Assembly (NCBI GenBank): GCA_905373785.1
Contig: CAJPUK010000038.1
Coordinates: 1-16,435, forward strand
Direction of reading: 5' to 3'
Length of the DNA stretch: 16,435 bases
Source of the DNA: an uncultured Johnsonella sp.
GTDB taxonomy: Bacteria > Bacillota > Clostridia > Lachnospirales > Lachnospiraceae
Part shown: piece after piece, positions 1 to 7,662 of the stretch
How positions within the stretch are numbered: the stretch's first letter is position 1
How the letters are laid out: the number at the start of each line of letters is the position of its first letter
Position numbers and translations under genes: made by a program
The notes under the pieces: model-generated
The model's database searches: none
Told to the model about the DNA's origin: nothing
The model's input: only the letters and a program-made list of their open reading frames with translations

Positions 1-230
1 ACTTTGTAACCATCGGGAGTTGTTGTATTAACAAGTAAATAACCGTCATTGTCGAAATAATATTGCTTACCTGTTGTGGCAAAAGTAAACCAAGTGCCAC
101 GAGGGTAGGAGCCGTCATTATTTTTATACCACCAGCCTTTGGCATCTTCTTCCCAGCTTCCGGCAAATGCTGATAAACTTGTCGAAAGAGTCATTAAAGT
201 TGTAATTATCAGTAATCTAAAGTGTCTCAT
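1..230 (-). CDS. Secreted cell-wall-binding-repeat protein, N-terminal part (partial)
   Basis: The gene begins with ATG at 228-230 and runs off the left edge, so only the first 76 codons are visible. A strong ribosome binding site (AGGAGAAAGGT) sits just upstream on the minus strand. The product starts with a signal peptide: MRHFR, a hydrophobic stretch to about residue 22, and a probable cleavage after SAFA at residue 23. The mature protein opens with GSWEEDAKGWWYKNNDGSYP, then W..F...GKQYYFDNDGYL. This W/Y/G-rich pattern is typical of choline-binding or glucan-binding (CW_binding) repeats, which attach proteins to the Gram-positive wall. The catalytic or adhesive domain, if there is one, lies outside the window, so the specific role is unknown. 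It is transcribed divergently from the CDF gene across a 488-bp spacer. Confidence 0.8.
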   Translation of the reverse strand, partial: MRHFRLLIITTLMTLSTSLSAFAGSWEEDAKGWWYKNNDGSYPRGTWFTFATTGKQYYFDNDGYLLVNTTTPDGYK

Positions 231-312
231 ACCTTTCTCCTAAATACGTTTATAAATAATAATTTGTGTTGCAAAGTAGTAAAAATATCTACAGTATCGG
301 TTTAAATGTTAT

Positions 313-489
313 AGTTCAGGTAGTCATTCATCTTCGTCAAAAAACTAAAAATATTTCATTTTTATCTATAAATTAGATAAAGATGGATTTCGGCAGCAGT
401 CCGATAGATATGCAGTTATAATATACCAAATGAAAGCTTGCTTTCAGGTGTATATTATAACTGTATTGTATATCTGAACTACCTGAACT
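313..489. other. Nested inverted repeats, possible structured RNA or element remnant, in divergent spacer 231-718
   Basis: The 488-bp spacer between divergent genes holds no convincing ORF but has strong structure. An outer 12-bp perfect inverted repeat (AGTTCAGGTAGT at 313-324, ACTACCTGAACT at 478-489) encloses three further hairpins. These are 357-367 with 375-385 (11 bp; one pair is U-G only if the plus strand is transcribed), a small TCGG/CCGA stem (390-393/401-404), and a long stem 413-426/450-463 (14 bp perfect) continued by TGAAAG/CTTTCA (431-436/441-446) around CTTG. It could be a plus-strand RNA or leader of the CDF gene, whose start is 230 bp downstream, or a decayed palindromic mobile element. 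It does not show the conserved boxes of the NiCo or yybP-ykoY riboswitches. From 490 to 718 the spacer is AT-rich and no confident promoter could be assigned. Confidence 0.5.
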
Positions 490-718
490 GCAACTTGTAA
501 ATATTAAAGGTCAGTATACTGATACAGTATATTATAAAGTTATAGTAAAATAGAAAATTTTAAAAGTCAAGGAATGAAATAATAATTTATAAATTGTAAC
601 ATTTATGTTATATTTATATATTAATTATATACACTTTAAGCATATATACATTACACTAAGGTTTATGATTTTAATTCAATATCATCAAGATATTACAATA
701 CCGCTTTAAGAGGATATT

Positions 719-1612
719 ATGGAAGATAAAAATTATAAAAAAATTCAATGCGTACTTTTGCTAATACTGATTTTAAATATAATAGTAGCCGTTTTAAAAA
801 TAGTGATGGGAAATATAAGTAGATCGAGTGCTATAAGTGCCGATGGCTTTGCTTCATTGGCGGATGGCTTATCAAATGTCATAGCTATAGTGGGGGTGTA
901 TCTTGCTTCAAAACCGGAAGATGAGGATCATCAATATGGGCATGGAAAGATAGAGATAATCACAGGTCTTATAATAGGACTGTTTTTAGTTTATGCAGGC
1001 TTTAATGTAGTATTGGAGGCTATAGGAAAGATAAAAAATCCGGTAGCTGTTAATATCAGCCCCCTAAGTCTTTTAGTTATGTTATTTACATTAGCTGTTA
1101 ATATTATAGTGGCATATTATGAGTATAAAAAGGGAAATGAATTAAACTCACCTGTGCTGATTGCCGATTCCCTACATACCAAATCAGATATACTTGTAAC
1201 AGTAGGAGTTATTATTACCCTTATTTTAATAAGGCTTGGAATGTCGAACATATTAGACCCTATAGCATCATTTATTGTATCTTTGATGATATTTTATACA
1301 GCCTATAATATTTTCAAAGAGAATATAAATATACTTATAGATGTGAAAATAGTAGATGATAAGGAAGTTAAAAATCTTGTTATGACAAAGTATCCCTGTG
1401 TGAAAGAAATGCATAAAATTCGCTCAAGAGGTGCAAAGAATAATGTGTTTATGGATATGCATGTCCAGGTAGACCCTAAAATGACAGTTGAAGAAAGTCA
1501 TAGGCTTATGCATAATATAGAGAGAACCATACAAAAAAATATAGAAAAAAATGCGCATGTTATAATACATATAGAGCCGTATTTTGATAATAAAAAAGAT
1601 GGCACGCTATAA
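719..1612 (+). CDS. Cation diffusion facilitator (CDF) family metal efflux transporter
   Basis: This is a 297-residue membrane protein of the CDF (FieF/MMT1-like) family, which exports divalent metals such as Zn2+, Fe2+, Mn2+ or Cd2+ in exchange for protons. Hydrophobic segments begin at about residue 11 and six helices are plausible. The family signature DEDHQYGHGKIE is at 68-79. The transport-site residues fall at FieF-like positions: D49 in the second helix, and H153 and D157 (HxxxD) in the fifth. Position 45, aspartate in FieF, is alanine here, so the metal preference probably differs from FieF. The C-terminal part (about 205-290, with MDMHVQVDP and HVIIHIEP) is the cytoplasmic metal-sensing fold of the family. 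An AAGAGGA ribosome binding site precedes the ATG. The M18 aminopeptidase starts 16 bp after the stop, which suggests one operon. Confidence 0.9.
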   Translation: MEDKNYKKIQCVLLLILILNIIVAVLKIVMGNISRSSAISADGFASLADGLSNVIAIVGVYLASKPEDEDHQYGHGKIEIITGLIIGLFLVYAGFNVVLEAIGKIKNPVAVNISPLSLLVMLFTLAVNIIVAYYEYKKGNELNSPVLIADSLHTKSDILVTVGVIITLILIRLGMSNILDPIASFIVSLMIFYTAYNIFKENINILIDVKIVDDKEVKNLVMTKYPCVKEMHKIRSRGAKNNVFMDMHVQVDPKMTVEESHRLMHNIERTIQKNIEKNAHVIIHIEPYFDNKKDGTL

Positions 1613-1628
1613 AGGAGGAGTTAGTTTA

Positions 1629-2942
1629 ATGAGTAAAAACATCAAGGAGTTACTTTCATTTATAGACAGCAGTCCTACCGCTTTTCACGCAGTAAGCAAT
1701 ATAGCTGATTTGCTTGATAAAGAGGGATTTAAGAAGCTGTCGGAGTCTGAGACTTGGGACATAAAAAAGGGTGGCAAATACTATGTATGCAGAAATTCAA
1801 CAAGTATAGCGGCAGTTAAAATAGGGAAAAAGTTAGATACTTATTCATTTAATATAGCTGCTTCGCACAGTGATTCACCGAATTTTAAGATTAAAGAAAA
1901 TGCGGAGCTGTCCGTAAGAGATAAGTATATACAGCTTAATACAGAGGGATATGGAGGTATGATTGCTTCGACTTGGCTTGACAGACCGCTTTCAGTTGCA
2001 GGTAGAGTAATGGTTAAAAATAAAAATAAGTATGAAAGCAGACTTGTAAATATTGATAGGGACTTAGTTTTAATTCCCAATCTTGCCATTCATATGAACA
2101 GAAAGGTAAATGAAGGCATTGCCCTAAATAAGCAAATAGATATGCTGCCGCTTTTTTCAGCCGGAGACGGGAAAAGAGATGCTCTTAAAAATTTAATAGC
2201 AAACGAGCTTGAAATATCTGAAAGTAATATATATGGAAGTGATTTATACCTTTATAACAGGATGAAGTCAAGTGTATGGGGAGAAAACAGTGAATTTTTC
2301 TCAGCACCGAGAATAGATAACCTGGAATGTGCTTTTACTTCACTTAAGGGTTTTATAAAGGGAGCTAATGAGTCCAATATACAGGTATATGTATGTTTTG
2401 ATAACGAGGAGGTAGGATCAGGTACCAAGCAGGGAGCTGCTTCAACCTTTCTTTATGATGTGTTAAGAAGGATAAATAATAAACTCGGAATGAGTGAGGA
2501 AGACTTTAGCTGTGCCGTTGCAAACAGTTTTATGCTAAGCTGTGATAATGCACATGCCGTTCATCCTAACCATCCAAACAAAACAGATGCAACTAATTGC
2601 TCTTATATGAATGAGGGTATAGTTATAAAGTCCCATGCCGGGCAAAAGTATACCAGCGATGCTGTGAGTATAGCAATATTTAAGGCTATATGTGAAAATG
2701 CTAAAGTACCGTATCAATTCTTTGCAAATCGCTCGGATGAACCCGGTGGAAGTACCTTAGGTAATATTGCAATGTCTCAGCTTTCTATAAATTCTGTAGA
2801 TATAGGACTTGCTCAGCTAGCTATGCATTCCTCATATGAAAGTGCCGGAGTAAAAGATGCAAAGTACATGGAAAATGCTTGTAAGATCTTTTTTGACAGC
2901 TGTATAAGGGAAGTTGAAGTCGGAGTTTTTGAGTTAAAGTAA
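1629..2942 (+). CDS. apeB: M18 family aminopeptidase (aspartyl aminopeptidase type)
   Basis: The product is a cytoplasmic metallo-aminopeptidase of about 437 residues that removes N-terminal residues, in this family often acidic ones. Metal-site motifs are clear: SHSDSP with H80 and D82, DNEEVGS (D258, E260, E261), SCDNAHAVHPNHP (D306, H309) and a late histidine near H400 in AMHSSYESAG. DEPGGSTLG is also typical. An in-frame ATG exists at 1584 inside the CDF gene, but the ATG at 1629 has an excellent AAAGGAGG site at 1611-1618 at normal spacing, and the protein then begins MSKNIKELLSFIDSSPTAFH as expected for the family. It probably shares a transcript with the CDF transporter. Confidence is high for the family; substrate preference is not shown by the sequence. 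Confidence 0.92.
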   Translation: MSKNIKELLSFIDSSPTAFHAVSNIADLLDKEGFKKLSESETWDIKKGGKYYVCRNSTSIAAVKIGKKLDTYSFNIAASHSDSPNFKIKENAELSVRDKYIQLNTEGYGGMIASTWLDRPLSVAGRVMVKNKNKYESRLVNIDRDLVLIPNLAIHMNRKVNEGIALNKQIDMLPLFSAGDGKRDALKNLIANELEISESNIYGSDLYLYNRMKSSVWGENSEFFSAPRIDNLECAFTSLKGFIKGANESNIQVYVCFDNEEVGSGTKQGAASTFLYDVLRRINNKLGMSEEDFSCAVANSFMLSCDNAHAVHPNHPNKTDATNCSYMNEGIVIKSHAGQKYTSDAVSIAIFKAICENAKVPYQFFANRSDEPGGSTLGNIAMSQLSINSVDIGLAQLAMHSSYESAGVKDAKYMENACKIFFDSCIREVEVGVFELK

Positions 2943-3047
2943 ACTTAACCGATAAGATTTTTTGGAAACATAAAAATTATAGAAAGGCTTTCCAATTTAT
3001 CATTGTTGTATTTATGTTTGGTGCTGTGTAAGTGAACCTTAATACTT

Positions 3048-3080
3048 GTAAATGATATACCGGTGTAGTGTATCATTTAC
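3048..3080. repeat. Short hairpin overlapping the left end of the first 133-bp repeat
   Basis: GTAAATGATATAC (3048-3060) and GTGTATCATTTAC (3068-3080) are inverted repeats matching at 12 of 13 positions across a 7-nt loop. The left arm lies outside the 133-bp repeat and the right arm inside it. This may mark the insertion site or a local duplication of the element end. The other two copies do not show it. Confidence 0.5.
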
Positions 3081-3193
3081 ATTTAATTAATATCAGCAAT
3101 AGTAGAGTAACTTTCAAATTTCTTTATTATGTTTATGTTATAACCTATTGACAAAGTAGTAGTAAAGCCGGATATCAATAATACACTACACTA
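3061..3193 (+). repeat. 133-bp dispersed repeat, copy 1 (MITE-like)
   Basis: This is one of three copies of a 133-bp non-coding element. Its ends form imperfect terminal inverted repeats of about 23 bp (CGGTGTAGTGTATCATT on the left; the right end read backwards is TAGTGTAGTGTATTATTGAT). By eye it differs from the copy at 9142 at about 19 positions with no gaps. The interior also pairs partly with itself. It contains a perfect TTGACA (in CTATTGACAAAG), but a good -10 does not follow. It lies between the convergent aminopeptidase and SH3b-protein genes, next to their shared terminator. The rest of spacer 2943-3270 holds only a weak TTGGAAA/TTTCCAA inverted repeat (2962-2968/2989-2995). Confidence 0.8.
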
Positions 3194-3199
3194 TTAATA

Positions 3200-3242
3200 A
3201 AAAACCGTATCTTTAGGAAAGAATCCTTAGGATACGGTTTTT
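3200..3242. terminator. Bidirectional intrinsic terminator
   Basis: AAAAACCGTATC (3200-3211) and GATACGGTTTTT (3231-3242) form a perfect 12-bp stem. The apical part extends it further (TTTAGGA against TCCTTAG). The stem ends in T-runs on both strands, so it can stop transcription of the aminopeptidase operon from the left and of the SH3b-protein gene from the right. It sits 28 bp from the latter's stop codon. Confidence 0.88.
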
Positions 3243-3270
3243 ATAAATTCAAAACTATCAAATATAACAA

Positions 3271-4212
3271 TTATTGTTTTGTAAGATACTTGCTTGCCAC
3301 ATAAGCCTCTGCGGTTCCCTCAAATCTTATAACTGCCCATTCATCATTATGTTTTTTAACATAATCTACAGTAACTCCCGATTCTAAGGTTCCCAAAAGA
3401 GTGGAGTCCGTACTTGGTGCAGAACGTACATTAAGCTTTGAGTTGGTTTTATATACTTCCGTAGAACTTGATGCAGAACTTGAAGAACTGCTTTCTTCAG
3501 AACTTGTTAAGCTCGGATCAACAGATGAACTGCTCTCTAAGGCAGCTGTAGTTGAAAGCTCCACAGAAGAAGTAGCAACAGTCGGATTCACAGTAGCTAT
3601 AGCTGTAGTAGGGTTGGCATTTTTCTTGCCGCCGAAAATAGCTCTTAATAGAAAAGTAAAAGCTACCAGTACTATAATTATTACAATAGGTACAATAATT
3701 CTTATGGCATTATTTTGTTTTCTTCTCCTGCGTCTTTGTCTGTTAGGATATGAAGAACTTCTATTGCTTGGACGCTCACTAAAATTTTGATTTCTATTAC
3801 TGTTTCTACCTTCCACATCTTCCTCCATTGCTTTTGTACGAACCTTCTTCCTCGGTGAATAATCATTTGAAAAAGTAAATACTTCCTGGCTTAATAAATG
3901 ATAAGCGGTATTGGCATTGTAAGCATTATTATCGCCCTCATGTGTAGCCTTATTACCTATAATTCGTATCTTGTTGTAGTGTTCATAAGTACTTTTACTG
4001 ATAACTCTTATCTGATACAAGTCTTCTATGCTGTCGATAAGATCATCATGCGATATATTATACTTGTCAGTTAGACATTTGACCATGAATTCCAAAGTTT
4101 GACGTGCTTTAATCATGGACAGATTATACTTTTTTTGACTCATCAGTTTCTCTGTTTCACGAACACCTTCTTGTATTTGGAGCCATGAGTTGTATTGCTC
4201 AGAGCCGGGCAT
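3271..4212 (-). CDS. DUF4145/HEPN-like cytoplasmic domain - transmembrane helix - SH3b protein
   Basis: The 313-residue protein has three parts. Residues 1-117 are helical and end in RIIGNKATHEG (R83 to H91), the signature of DUF4145-type domains, which belong to the HEPN superfamily. Residues 121-168 are polar and basic, with RRRRRK at 160-165. A single membrane helix covers about 170-189. After a Ser/Thr/Val-rich linker (about 199-252), residues 253-313 form a bacterial SH3 domain (KLNVRSAPSTDSTLLGTL, then WAVIRF and AYVASKYL), a fold that usually binds cell wall. The basic cluster before the helix predicts the N-terminal domain inside the cell and SH3b outside. The start is supported by GAGGAGG upstream. 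A possible -10 (TATAAT) lies at 4245-4250 on the minus strand. It follows the solute-binding lipoprotein by 78 bp. The biological role is unknown. Confidence 0.8.
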   Translation of the reverse strand: MPGSEQYNSWLQIQEGVRETEKLMSQKKYNLSMIKARQTLEFMVKCLTDKYNISHDDLIDSIEDLYQIRVISKSTYEHYNKIRIIGNKATHEGDNNAYNANTAYHLLSQEVFTFSNDYSPRKKVRTKAMEEDVEGRNSNRNQNFSERPSNRSSSYPNRQRRRRRKQNNAIRIIVPIVIIIVLVAFTFLLRAIFGGKKNANPTTAIATVNPTVATSSVELSTTAALESSSSVDPSLTSSEESSSSSSASSSTEVYKTNSKLNVRSAPSTDSTLLGTLESGVTVDYVKKHNDEWAVIRFEGTAEAYVASKYLTKQ

Positions 4213-4290
4213 GGAAAACTCCTCCTCATAAATTGATCTACTCCATTATACTAAATTTGATAGAAAAAATATAGTTATTTTTATTTAAAT

Positions 4291-5232
4291 CTATAAGTCA
4301 TCACCTTTTTTATAACCTTCAGGAATATCTTTAAAGATGCTGTAGCCGAAGTACTGCTCTGAGAGTGCTTCAAGTTTGCCCTCTTCTTTTAACTTAGCTA
4401 CCGCCTCATCGCAAGCCTTTGCAAGGTCTGCTTTTTCTTTGTTGAATAAAGGCCATATAGGTATACCCTTATATGTAGCAAATGAAAGCTTGTCTGCAAA
4501 CTGATGATACTCACCATCCTCTGCAACAACATTTGCGTCAAAAGATACTTTTATATTAAAGAAAGCATCATATCTTCCTTCAAGTACCCACTGATATGCA
4601 TCCGACAACTCGAACTGGTCGGCAGGAGTCAGCTTTATAGGAGTGTCAGGGTGCTCTTTATTAAAGTTTTCTATAATGGTGTATTGAGCACTTTGTGGAG
4701 ATATCGGTACAAGGTTTCCGCTGAAACGTGCAAAGCTTTCCAAATCTTTTATTTTGTCTGCATTTTCTGTTCTAAAAGCTATACCTATCACACTGGAGCC
4801 TATATAGTTTTCAGGATATATGAACTTTTCTTCTCTTTCAGCAGTCCACCATACGCCCTTGATACCCACATCATACTTGCCGGCTTCAAGACCTATAAGT
4901 AAGTCTTCCGCTGTAGTTGAGATATACTCAAACTCATAGTCCGGAAGCATCTCATCAATAGCTTTGAATACAGCAACTTCATAACCGTCAGATTCGCCCT
5001 TATCATTTACGAAGTCATAAGGATAATATGACTGGGTATGGGCAACCTTTATTTTCTTAACTTCAGAGCTTGCTGCTTGAGTTTTGGACTCGGAGGCAGC
5101 CTGGCTGCTGTCGGCACTGCTTTCTGCAGAGACAGAAGTATCGGCAGCAGTACTTGAAGAATTAGAGTTACTGCATCCGCCAAGGGCAAGAAGCAATGCA
5201 GGAATAATAGCTACAAGTGATCTTATTTTCAT
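4291..5232 (-). CDS. Amino-acid ABC transporter substrate-binding lipoprotein (SBP family 3)
   Basis: This is a lipoprotein of about 313 residues. The signal peptide is MKIRSLVAIIPALLLALGGC, with the lipidated cysteine at C20, followed by a Ser/Ala-rich tether. The mature part (about 60-300) has the layout of extracellular solute-binding family 3, which delivers polar amino acids to ABC importers: KVAHTQSYYPYDFVNDKGESDGYEV, then LIGLEAGKYDVGIKG, LEGRYDAFFNI and a C-terminal KEEGKLEALSEQYFG. An in-frame ATG lies upstream at 5295, but the ATG at 5230-5232 is preferred because it has GAAGGAGG upstream and starts a proper signal peptide. No permease or ATPase is nearby, so it is an orphan binding protein or a partner of a distant transporter. 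The ligand cannot be told from the sequence. Confidence 0.88.
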   Translation of the reverse strand: MKIRSLVAIIPALLLALGGCSNSNSSSTAADTSVSAESSADSSQAASESKTQAASSEVKKIKVAHTQSYYPYDFVNDKGESDGYEVAVFKAIDEMLPDYEFEYISTTAEDLLIGLEAGKYDVGIKGVWWTAEREEKFIYPENYIGSSVIGIAFRTENADKIKDLESFARFSGNLVPISPQSAQYTIIENFNKEHPDTPIKLTPADQFELSDAYQWVLEGRYDAFFNIKVSFDANVVAEDGEYHQFADKLSFATYKGIPIWPLFNKEKADLAKACDEAVAKLKEEGKLEALSEQYFGYSIFKDIPEGYKKGDDL

Positions 5233-5247
5233 TTTTAATCCTCCTTC

Positions 5248-5268
5248 TATCCTACTTACTATAGGATA
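5248..5268. promoter_or_regulatory. Inverted repeat, possible operator, at the start of the binding-protein transcript
   Basis: TATCCTA (5248-5254) and TAGGATA (5262-5268) form a 7-bp perfect inverted repeat with a 7-nt centre. It lies around the expected transcription start of the binding-protein gene, between its -10 and its ribosome binding site. This could be a repressor site or a small leader hairpin. The regulator is unknown. Confidence 0.35.
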
Positions 5269-5273
5269 TAATA

Positions 5274-5302
5274 ATGTTAGCAATATATTAAGCAAAGGTC
5301 AA
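5274..5302 (-). promoter_or_regulatory. Probable sigma-A promoter of the substrate-binding protein gene
   Basis: On the minus strand, TTGACC (5297-5302) and TAACAT (5274-5279) are separated by exactly 17 bp, which gives a leader of about 35 nt before the ATG at 5232. In the rest of the divergent spacer (5303-5588) the sequence is very AT-rich. A TATAAT at 5517-5522 could serve the plus-strand operon starting at 5589, but it lacks a good -35. Confidence 0.5.
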
Positions 5303-5588
5303 TATATAAAGGTAAAAATACCAATAAAATTTTGGTATTTATATTTGATTATGCAATTAATTGGCAAATAATATTGTATAAAATAATTAAATATCTTTAA
5401 TATAAGAATTATCTTATGTATAATAATAAAGAAATAGATAGTAAACTTGAATTATTTATGAAAATATTGTAACAGTTCGGATAAGTAGATATATAAATAA
5501 AAATATAAATTTTCAGTATAATATCAGCTTTGAGTGTTATAACATCTTAAAGCGTTAGAGAAATACAGATAAAAGGGAGGTTTAGGGT

Positions 5589-6641
5589 ATGAAAATTATA
5601 GCTCTTATTCCGGCATATGAACCGGAAGAAAGTATGCTTAATTTACTTGAAGGTATTAAGAAGGATACGGATATGGATATAGTGGTAGTCAATGACGGAA
5701 GCTCTAATGCTTGTGACGCTATCTTTAATAAAGCAAAAGAATTTGCCAAGGTGCTTGAGCATGAGGTAAATAAGGGAAAAGGCAGGGCATTAAAAACCGG
5801 ACTTGGCTATATAAATGATAACTATAGCACTGAGTATATAGTTGTAACTATGGATGCTGACGGACAGCATACCATAGAAGATGCTTTGAAGATATGTAAA
5901 GTTATAGAAAAGTCTCCTGATATATTGGTTCTTGGAAAAAGATTTTTCGGAAATGATGTTCCTTTAAGGAGCAGGTTCGGCAATGCGATGACAAGACTGG
6001 TATATAAACTTGCCACAGGGGTAGGTGTATACGATACCCAAACGGGGCTTAGGGCATTTTCATATAAATTAATGCCGCTTATGTTGGATATTAAGGGTGA
6101 AAGATATGAGTATGAGATGAATGTATTAATGGAGTGCCCTAAGAACGGTATTGAGATAAAGGAAGTGGATATAGCAACAATATATATTAATAATAACAGC
6201 AGCTCTCACTTTAATGTACTTAAAGATTCTTACAGGGTATATAAGGAGATTTTTAAGTTCTGTGCGGCTTCTATTGTATGTTTTTTAGTTGACTATATGC
6301 TCTACTGCCTTGGTCTTATATTTACTGTAAGCTTAGGAAAAGGTTTGAGTACCGTAGTTTCAAATGTTTTTGCCAGAATTATAAGCTCGATACTTAATTT
6401 TACTTTGAATAAAAAGGTAGTATTTAAGAGAAAGGGTAATACATTAAAACTTGCGGCTTCATATTTTATTTTGGCTTTATTTATATTGGCAGGTAATACT
6501 CTTGTGCTTAAGATGTTTGTTGAGGTATTTAATATAGAAAGTAAGGTGGCAAAACTTATTACAGAGTTGATATTTTTTATTATAAGTTGGTTTATACAAA
6601 AATTTTTGATATTTAAAAAAAGAGAAGAGGAGGTAGTTTAA
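5589..6641 (+). CDS. Family 2 glycosyltransferase with C-terminal GtrA-like membrane domain
   Basis: Residues 1 to about 220 form a GT-A glycosyltransferase domain of the dolichol-phosphate-mannose/undecaprenyl-phosphate glycosyl transferase type: IPAYEPE at 7-13, VVNDGSS at 33-39, the metal-binding DAD motif at 89-91 (MDADGQH), and TGLRAF further on. Residues about 225-345 contain four hydrophobic segments with the GtrA-like pattern (FLVDYMLYCLGL, ILNFTLNKKVVFKRKGN, FIISWFIQKFLIFKK). GtrA proteins help move lipid-linked sugars across the membrane, and fusions of this order are common in Firmicutes. The likely role is to make and present a lipid-linked sugar for wall, teichoic-acid or exopolysaccharide decoration. 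The sugar is not shown. The ribosome binding site is GGGAGG. It is the first gene of a three-gene operon; the next start codon is 1 bp after its stop. Confidence 0.88.
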   Translation: MKIIALIPAYEPEESMLNLLEGIKKDTDMDIVVVNDGSSNACDAIFNKAKEFAKVLEHEVNKGKGRALKTGLGYINDNYSTEYIVVTMDADGQHTIEDALKICKVIEKSPDILVLGKRFFGNDVPLRSRFGNAMTRLVYKLATGVGVYDTQTGLRAFSYKLMPLMLDIKGERYEYEMNVLMECPKNGIEIKEVDIATIYINNNSSSHFNVLKDSYRVYKEIFKFCAASIVCFLVDYMLYCLGLIFTVSLGKGLSTVVSNVFARIISSILNFTLNKKVVFKRKGNTLKLAASYFILALFILAGNTLVLKMFVEVFNIESKVAKLITELIFFIISWFIQKFLIFKKREEEVV

Positions 6642-6642
6642 T

Positions 6643-7662
6643 TTGATAAAAAGAAATTTGATTACAGCAATAATTTTAAGCGTCAGCTTAGTTTCATATA
6701 CAGCTTATGTGTTACTTGATACATTTGCAATACCAAGGGTTTATAAGGTGGTGGAAAACACCTCTTCTGTAAATTACCGATCTGACAGTGAAGATAAAGA
6801 ACAGACAAGTGAAAGTACTCAAAAAGTTTATATGAATAAGGTTGCCAAGAAAGGCATAGGTATACAAAGCAAAGACTCAGACACGAAGTCAAGCGAAACT
6901 TCTAAATCAAACTTAACTAAAAGTACGGCACAAAGCAGTGATACTACTTATAAAACAGATGATACAAGTATTACTTTAAGCACCTATAGAGAGTATGATA
7001 CAAATATATATGTTGCCGAGGTAGAGCTTTCGAAAAATGCACAGATAGAAACCGCATTTGCACAAAATTCATACGGTAAGAATGTAACGGCAACAACTTC
7101 TTCCATGGCAGAAAGCTCAGCTGCGATACTTGCTGTTAACGGTGATTATTACGGTGCAAGAGATAACGGATATGTTATAAGAGACGGTATTATTTACAGA
7201 AGCAGTGCCAAGGCAGATCAGGAAGACCTGGTAATTTATAAAGACGGCAGTATGAAAATTATTAATGAAAGTGAGGTCAGTGCACAGGAGCTTGTAGATG
7301 AGGGAGCGATTACTGTACTGTCTTTTGGACCTGCACTTGTGGAAGACGGCAAGGTAAGTGTAAGCCAAAATGATGAGGTAGGCAAGGCTATGGCAAGTAA
7401 TCCGAGAACTGCAATAGCAATTACTGAGGATAATCACTATTTATTTATAGTTTCAGACGGAAGAACCGATGAGAGTGAGGGACTTTCACTTTATGAGCTT
7501 GCAACATTTGCAGTCTCACTTGGAGCTAAGACGGTATATAACTTAGATGGCGGAGGTTCATCTACTATGTATTTTAATGGAAATGTGGTAAATAATCCAA
7601 CTACCAACGGTTGGGATATAAGCGAGAGAGGAGTGAGCGATATTGTATACATCAGTAAATAA
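6643..7662 (+). CDS. Membrane-anchored phosphodiester glycosidase (NAGPA-like)
   Basis: The 339-residue protein starts with TTG, supported by a strong GAGGAGG site and by coupling to the upstream stop codon. Residues about 5-25 form an uncleaved membrane anchor. A Ser/Thr/Lys-rich spacer runs to about residue 115, and the rest matches the NAGPA/phosphodiester glycosidase domain: AVNGDYYGARDNGYVIRDG, SFGPALVEDGK, NPRTAIAI, and the signature NLDGGGSSTMYFNG beginning at N300. Family members hydrolyse sugar-1-phosphodiester bonds, as in the human uncovering enzyme. Its position outside the cell, next to a lipid-sugar glycosyltransferase, suggests it trims or remodels a phosphodiester-linked wall or surface glycan. 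That substrate is inferred. Confidence 0.85.
   Translation: MIKRNLITAIILSVSLVSYTAYVLLDTFAIPRVYKVVENTSSVNYRSDSEDKEQTSESTQKVYMNKVAKKGIGIQSKDSDTKSSETSKSNLTKSTAQSSDTTYKTDDTSITLSTYREYDTNIYVAEVELSKNAQIETAFAQNSYGKNVTATTSSMAESSAAILAVNGDYYGARDNGYVIRDGIIYRSSAKADQEDLVIYKDGSMKIINESEVSAQELVDEGAITVLSFGPALVEDGKVSVSQNDEVGKAMASNPRTAIAITEDNHYLFIVSDGRTDESEGLSLYELATFAVSLGAKTVYNLDGGGSSTMYFNGNVVNNPTTNGWDISERGVSDIVYISK

Noticed and set aside
300..500. NiCo or yybP-ykoY metal riboswitch upstream of the CDF gene
   Set aside because: The conserved G-rich junction sequences of those classes were not found; only generic nested stems are seen.
1584..1628. Longer aminopeptidase starting inside the CDF gene
   Set aside because: The start lacks a ribosome binding site, while AAAGGAGG is placed correctly for ATG 1629.
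3401..3790. 129-codon plus-strand ORF opposite the SH3b protein gene
   Set aside because: It lies wholly antisense to the Ser-rich linker of a well-supported gene. It has no ribosome binding site or recognisable domain; its open frame follows from the biased codons opposite.
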